A DNA stretch of 9,512 bases from positions 1 through 9,512 of the forward strand of contig JAGQYZ010000207.1 in NCBI GenBank assembly GCA_020435865.1. Reading direction: 5' to 3'. Under the pieces are notes generated by a model that saw nothing but the letters and a program-made list of their open reading frames with translations, had not been told where the DNA came from and did not search any database. This document shows, piece by piece, positions 6,362 to 9,512 of this stretch. This stretch comes from Aequorivita sp. Lineage in GTDB: Bacteria > Bacteroidota > Bacteroidia > Flavobacteriales > Flavobacteriaceae. The position numbers were made by a program, and so were the translations under genes. Every line of letters starts with the position of its first letter. Within the stretch, counting starts at the first letter, position 1.

Positions 6362-7498
6362 CTTACTCCAAACCTCTAGATATTTCTTTCCAATATTAAG
6401 ATAGTCATGTTCTTTTTCGATAAACTTTCTGGCATTTTTGGAAATCTCTTCTATTTTTTTTGGATTTGTGATAAGCCATTCTAGTTTTTCAGCAATTTTC
6501 TTGGGATCTGGTAAGGCATTTATGGCTACTGCGTCTTCCTTTAAATGGTAAGTCTCCAGCCATTCTTTTTCAGCTCCAGTGAACACTACTTTTCCTCTGG
6601 CCATAGCAAAAAGCGCATTATAGCCTTGATCATAGGCATACACCTGATCCAGTAAGATATGACATTTGTTATAACTTTTTAAATAATCGGTATAAGGTAA
6701 ATCATAGGTGCTTATGACTTCAACCCTTTCGGGGAATTTATTTTTAATGGTCTTCAACGCCTCTTCAAAAAGGTCATTTCCCTTTTTAATATAATTGCTT
6801 TTATTTATCCCATGGAAGATTATAATCTTATCGCCAACTTCCATTGAAGTATACCGTATGCTTTTTAAATTGATAGGATTGGGGATTAACCCCAGGTATT
6901 TTTTATGACCTATTAATGGGATATGATAATCCATATCGGAAGCAATAACCCCTTTTATGTTTTCAAAAATGAATGAATGCAACCTGTAGTTATTGGGTTT
7001 GAGCTTTGCTAGTATAAACCTATAGTAAGAACTTAGATCTGGATTTTTGAAAAAAGGAGTTAAAATGGAATACCTAAACTTTTTATCAAAGGCATATTTA
7101 AGACTTATATAATCTGTCCCGCAAGACAACAAAAAAATAGAATGATTGTTTTTAAAAAGTCTTTTTAGTAGTATTTTCTCGAGTGCAGGTGCCGTTTTTA
7201 TTGAATTTTCATTTATAAGCTGTACTATATCATGGTTTTTTGCTTTTGGAAGCAAAACATAAAATCTTAGAGCGCGTTCAATGGATGTCAAATTCACCCT
7301 TGTTACCTTATATAGTAGCCTAACAAAAGGGCTAGCTATTTTACTGGAGGAAATTACTGGGCCATAGTCTAAGTCTACAGGGAATTTTTTGAAACCATCT
7401 TGGGTTCCCATTAGGGTCACCTCATGACCGAGCTCTATTAATGCTTCTTTTAGTGTGTTGTGCAATCCACTATATTCTCCTACTAAAAGAATTTTCAT
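6353..7498 (-). CDS. GT-B glycosyltransferase (GT1/GT4-like, Glyco_trans_1 type)
   Basis: The protein has 381 residues when started at ATG 7498, which gives the typical opening MKILLVGEYSGLHNTL of a GT-B N-terminal Rossmann domain. An upstream in-frame ATG at 7525 would add nine residues but would overlap the promoter element at 7523-7530, so it is disfavoured. The acceptor domain runs to an LIPNPINL linker (204-211). The C-terminal donor domain begins IIIFHG (225-230), has YIKKGNDLFEEAL (236-248) and ends with LLDQVYAYDQGYNALFAMARGKVVFTG (split as 282-291 and 292-308). The usual GT4 E-x7-E glutamates appear replaced (Tyr289 and Phe297). No membrane helix is seen, and the donor sugar is unknown. 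The gene lies opposite to its neighbours, converging with the acyltransferase (9-bp coding overlap) and diverging from the GT2 gene at 7538. Confidence 0.88.
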   Translation of the reverse strand: MKILLVGEYSGLHNTLKEALIELGHEVTLMGTQDGFKKFPVDLDYGPVISSSKIASPFVRLLYKVTRVNLTSIERALRFYVLLPKAKNHDIVQLINENSIKTAPALEKILLKRLFKNNHSIFLLSCGTDYISLKYAFDKKFRYSILTPFFKNPDLSSYYRFILAKLKPNNYRLHSFIFENIKGVIASDMDYHIPLIGHKKYLGLIPNPINLKSIRYTSMEVGDKIIIFHGINKSNYIKKGNDLFEEALKTIKNKFPERVEVISTYDLPYTDYLKSYNKCHILLDQVYAYDQGYNALFAMARGKVVFTGAEKEWLETYHLKEDAVAINALPDPKKIAEKLEWLITNPKKIEEISKNARKFIEKEHDYLNIGKKYLEVWSKSI

Positions 7499-7504
7499 TA
7501 TACT

Positions 7505-7512
7505 TACTTTTG
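7505..7512 (+). promoter_or_regulatory. Bacteroidota -7 promoter element for the GT2/ketoisomerase unit
   Basis: TACTTTTG matches the Bacteroidota TAnnTTTG -7 consensus exactly, with 25 bases between it and the ATG at 7538. No TTG -33 element is seen at the usual distance upstream. Transcription would start near 7516-7519, giving a short leader of about 20 bases. Confidence 0.55.
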
Positions 7513-7522
7513 TTATTGGTTT

Positions 7523-7530
7523 CAAATATA
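7523..7530 (-). promoter_or_regulatory. Bacteroidota -7 promoter element for the minus-strand glycosyltransferase
   Basis: On the minus strand this reads TATATTTG, an exact TAnnTTTG match, with 24 bases between it and the ATG at 7498. No TTG -33 element is seen on the far side. It faces the plus-strand element at 7505-7512, so the two polymerase footprints would overlap. Confidence 0.55.
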
Positions 7531-7537
7531 CTTTTTA

Positions 7538-8383
7538 ATGGATAACCTAGCTAATATTACTCCTTGTTTAGAGATACTTATTTCTACAATGAATAAAACA
7601 TCGTTGACGTTTTTAAAGGAGATGTTTGTTCGAAATGAAAATAAAGAGTATAAAATTCTAGTAATCAATCAAACTTCAGAAGGGAACTTGTTAACCTCAA
7701 ATGATGAAAATATACGGGTTGTTAATTCTTTTGAAACTGGATTGCCTCAAAGTAGAAATTTGGCTTTGCAAAATGCAATTGGGGATATATGTTTGATAGC
7801 CGATGACGATGTGGTATATGAGCAGGATTTTGAGAAGACCATAATTGAATCATATAAAGAGAATAAGAGTGCAGATATCATAACCTTTATGATGATTGAT
7901 ACCGAAGGAGAACTATTTAGAAACTACCCTGCTATCTCTGTGCATAATAAAAAGAGTGTGAGTACGGCAAATTCAGTTGTGATAACTTTCAATAGGGAAA
8001 AGGTTTTAAGCAATGAAGTTTGGTTCAATAATAATTTTGGTCTTGGATCAATTTTTCAAACGGCCAATGAATATGTTTTTTTGCGGAATGCACTGGATAA
8101 AAAACTGAATACTTTCTTCAAACCAAAAATTATTTTATCTCATCCGGTGTTAAGTTCGGGAAAAGACGCTTCCAGTGATAGAATTATTTTTGCCAGAGGC
8201 GCATTGTTTTATAAGTATTCAGGACTTTTAGGGTATCTTAGAGTTTTCAAATATGTATATTTGCTTTATAGAACTAAACAAATAAAAAAAGAAGATTTTT
8301 TTAGGAAAACAAGAATGGGGTTAAATGGTATTAATAAATATAGACAATTGGTCAAAGAAGGTCTTGAAATAAGGAAAATTTAA
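7538..8383 (+). CDS. GT2 family glycosyltransferase
   Basis: The 281-residue protein has a single GT-A domain. The first strand is LEILISTMNK (11-20), followed by ILVINQTSEG (40-49). TGLPQSRNLAL (67-77) is the usual GT2 G-L-x-x-S-R-N-x-x-L segment, and IADDDVVYE (87-95) is the metal- and donor-binding Asp cluster (Asp89-91). FGLGSIFQTANEYVFL (167-182) supplies the later acidic residue, probably Glu178. No convincing membrane helix is present, so it should be cytoplasmic or peripheral, building the repeat unit. The ATG at 7538 lies just downstream of an exact -7 promoter element and has no Shine-Dalgarno site. The stop overlaps the ATG of the ketoisomerase gene by one base (TAATG), so the two genes are probably cotranscribed. 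The sugar specificity cannot be told. Confidence 0.9.
   Translation: MDNLANITPCLEILISTMNKTSLTFLKEMFVRNENKEYKILVINQTSEGNLLTSNDENIRVVNSFETGLPQSRNLALQNAIGDICLIADDDVVYEQDFEKTIIESYKENKSADIITFMMIDTEGELFRNYPAISVHNKKSVSTANSVVITFNREKVLSNEVWFNNNFGLGSIFQTANEYVFLRNALDKKLNTFFKPKIILSHPVLSSGKDASSDRIIFARGALFYKYSGLLGYLRVFKYVYLLYRTKQIKKEDFFRKTRMGLNGINKYRQLVKEGLEIRKI
8371..8375 (+). promoter_or_regulatory. Ribosome binding site for the ketoisomerase gene
   Basis: AAGGA ends seven bases before the ATG at 8383 and lies in the last codons of the GT2 gene. Together with the TAATG stop-start overlap it supports the chosen start. Confidence 0.45.
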
Positions 8384-8799
8384 TGAAGAATACATCTCTT
8401 GATAGTTTGAATTTATTTCAATTGCCCAAAATTGAAGATCCTCGTGGGAATTTATCTGTTATAGAAAAAGAGGTCATTCCTTTTCCTATTAAAAGAGTCT
8501 ATTATCTTTACGATATCCCTAGTAATGCCCGTCGAGGTGGGCATGCTCACATGGAGCAAAAAGAAGTTCTAATTGCTTTGAGTGGTAGCTTTGAAGTGTT
8601 GCTTGGTGATGGTAAGGGTAAAAAAGTGGTAACTTTAAACAAACCCAACATAGCACTCATGATACCAGCAGGATTATGGAGGGAGTTGGAGAATTTTTCT
8701 TCAGGGGCGGTTTGTTTGGTCTTGGCCTCAGATGTTTTTGATGAAGCCGATTATATAAGGGACTATGATTCGTTTTTAGAGTATAAAAAGGAATTATAA
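8383..8799 (+). CDS. fdtA: dTDP-4-oxo-6-deoxyglucose 3,4-ketoisomerase (FdtA/QdtA type, WxcM-like cupin)
   Basis: This 138-residue single-domain cupin is the usual length for FdtA/QdtA. Hallmarks are EDPRGNLSVIE (18-28), RVYYLYD (38-44), RRGGHAH (50-56) with the catalytic-site histidines His54 and His56, LSGSFEVLLGDG (66-77), PAGLWRELENFSSG (95-108) and LASDVFDEADYIRDY (114-128). The family moves the 4-keto group of dTDP-4-keto-6-deoxyglucose to C3, giving the substrate for the FdtB-type aminotransferase at 3398-4501. The C4 outcome (galacto for Fuc3N, gluco for Qui3N) is not certain: Arg21 matches FdtA, while Arg100 matches QdtA in a recalled comparison. The symbol is therefore a family label rather than a proven specificity. 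It is cotranscribed with the GT2 gene (one-base overlap), and its stop lies in a palindromic TTATAA shared with the convergent gene. Confidence 0.9.
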   Translation: MKNTSLDSLNLFQLPKIEDPRGNLSVIEKEVIPFPIKRVYYLYDIPSNARRGGHAHMEQKEVLIALSGSFEVLLGDGKGKKVVTLNKPNIALMIPAGLWRELENFSSGAVCLVLASDVFDEADYIRDYDSFLEYKKEL

Positions 8800-9512
8800 A
8801 GAATTCTTTTTAGACAAACTACATAAATACCCCAACTTATATAAATCAAATAACACTAAATTGGGTGAGGGACTTAATAAGTTGTTTTTTATTCTGTGAG
8901 AGGTTTTTCTAAACAGGAGCGAACACATACCTTTAAGTCCCAATGCATTTAACAGTTTGTATGTCTTCAAAAGGCTTATGCTGTGCTCTTGTATCTGTTT
9001 GTTTTCGTTCAGGGCATAGAGATTTTCCACTGCTTTTTCGGTCTTGTTCAAGAACTCAATATTGGTGTCTATTCCTTTGTGCAGCACCTGGTTGTCCAAA
9101 TGCAGTACTTTTGCTTTTTTCTTTTTTAACATGGCGCCAAAAAAGTAATCCATTCCGTAGGATTTACTTAAGTTTTCTCCCATAATACTCATGTAGGTTT
9201 CCTTGTCAATCAAGAAATTTGCAGAGATGATTATCTTATAAGGATTTTGATTTCGTACTTGGGCACTTACTTCTTCTCTCTGTTTTCCAAAGGTGTAGCG
9301 TAGTGATTTTTTGGGGTCATAGTCTTCTTGACTATAGGCAAATCCGCCAAAATGAACATCAAAGTCGTCGGAAATTATATCTGAATATGTTTTTATGAAC
9401 GAATCACTGGATGGCTTGACATCAGCGTCCAGTAAAAGCAATTTGTTATAACGAGCCATTTTAGCAAGTTTCAAGCGCATAGCGGCCCGACCAATATTTT
9501 TTTGACCTTCAA
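8794..9512 (-). CDS. GT2 family glycosyltransferase, partial (5' end outside the window)
   Basis: The frame is open to the window edge at 9512, and residues upstream of the first in-frame ATG (9480) still read as GT2 core (GQKNIGRAAMRLKLAKMARY). That ATG is therefore internal and the true start lies beyond the window. Next comes LLLLDADV, the metal-binding DxD of GT2 enzymes. Later segments IISANFLIDKETYMSIMG, YGMDYFFGAMLKKK and VLHLDNQVLHKG fit the acceptor side and late His of cytoplasmic GT2 enzymes. No membrane helix is seen in the visible 239 residues. By family length, roughly the first 60-80 residues are missing. The gene converges with the ketoisomerase gene and overlaps it by six bases at the shared stop. 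It is likely part of a minus-strand unit that starts to the right. Confidence 0.88.
   Translation of the reverse strand, partial: EGQKNIGRAAMRLKLAKMARYNKLLLLDADVKPSSDSFIKTYSDIISDDFDVHFGGFAYSQEDYDPKKSLRYTFGKQREEVSAQVRNQNPYKIIISANFLIDKETYMSIMGENLSKSYGMDYFFGAMLKKKKAKVLHLDNQVLHKGIDTNIEFLNKTEKAVENLYALNENKQIQEHSISLLKTYKLLNALGLKGMCSLLFRKTSHRIKNNLLSPSPNLVLFDLYKLGYLCSLSKKNSL
8833..8890 (+). terminator. Possible terminator for the GT2/ketoisomerase unit, inside the convergent gene
   Basis: CAACTTAT at 8833-8840 is the exact reverse complement of ATAAGTTG at 8877-8884, and six Ts follow at 8885-8890. The site lies 33 bases after the ketoisomerase stop, in the right orientation for plus-strand transcripts. 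The stem is AT-rich and the loop is long (36 bases), so this is a weak candidate. The bases also encode the C-terminal part of the minus-strand GT2 protein. Confidence 0.25.

Noticed and set aside
7499..7525. Upstream ATG at 7525 as the start of the minus-strand glycosyltransferase
   Set aside because: It would put the start inside the -7 promoter element and add nine residues before the typical GT-B opening MKILLVGEYSG.
8943..9185. Plus-strand frame of 80 codons, Cys-rich
   Set aside because: Antisense to the partial GT2 gene, with no motif; Cys and Ser richness is typical of a shadow frame.
1..9512. CRISPR arrays, insertion sequences, tRNA or rRNA genes, att sites
   Set aside because: No regularly spaced repeats, transposase motifs, terminal repeats or RNA gene hallmarks were seen on either strand.

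Overview
The window looks like part of an AT-rich polysaccharide (O-antigen or capsule) biosynthesis locus from a Bacteroidota bacterium, most likely a member of the Flavobacteriia. Three things point there: low GC, near absence of strong Shine-Dalgarno sites, and exact TAnnTTTG-type (-7) promoter elements. The protein families are also typical of flavobacterial surface-glycan loci. This assignment is inference from composition and recalled families; no marker gene is present.

Layout. Positions 1-132 hold no complete gene, only a possible tail of an upstream one. Positions 133-6361 (+) are a very tight six-gene operon: a DPM1/GtrB-like polyprenyl-phosphate glycosyltransferase, a multi-pass GT-C-like membrane glycosyltransferase, a FemAB/GNAT-like acyltransferase, an FdtB/QdtB-type PLP sugar aminotransferase, a WzxE-type flippase and a left-handed beta-helix acyltransferase. 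Adjacent genes touch or overlap, and three of the six appear to start at TTG. A minus-strand GT-B glycosyltransferase (6353-7498) converges on the operon with a 9-bp coding overlap. A 39-bp divergent gap with two facing TAnnTTTG elements then leads to a second plus-strand unit (7538-8799): a GT2 glycosyltransferase and an FdtA/QdtA-type dTDP-sugar 3,4-ketoisomerase. The window ends with the 3' part of another GT2 gene on the minus strand (8794-9512, 5' end outside), which shares a palindromic TTATAA stop with the ketoisomerase.

How the genes fit together (inference from families). The ketoisomerase and aminotransferase would convert dTDP-4-keto-6-deoxyglucose into a dTDP-3-amino-3,6-dideoxyhexose (Fuc3N or Qui3N), and one of the two acyltransferases could acylate it. 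Three glycosyltransferases would build the repeat unit on a lipid carrier in the cytoplasm, and the WzxE-like protein would flip it. The GtrB-like and GT-C-like pair at the operon start looks like a module that decorates the glycan in the periplasm. The enzymes making the dTDP-4-keto precursor, the initiating phosphoglycosyltransferase, the polymerase and ligase are not seen here.

No completely new system is evident. The most interesting points are the facing overlapped promoters, repeated TTG start junctions, gene-dense convergent overlaps, the separated ketoisomerase/aminotransferase pair with a mixed specificity signature, and the acyltransferase-aminotransferase-flippase order that echoes wecD-wecE-wzxE.
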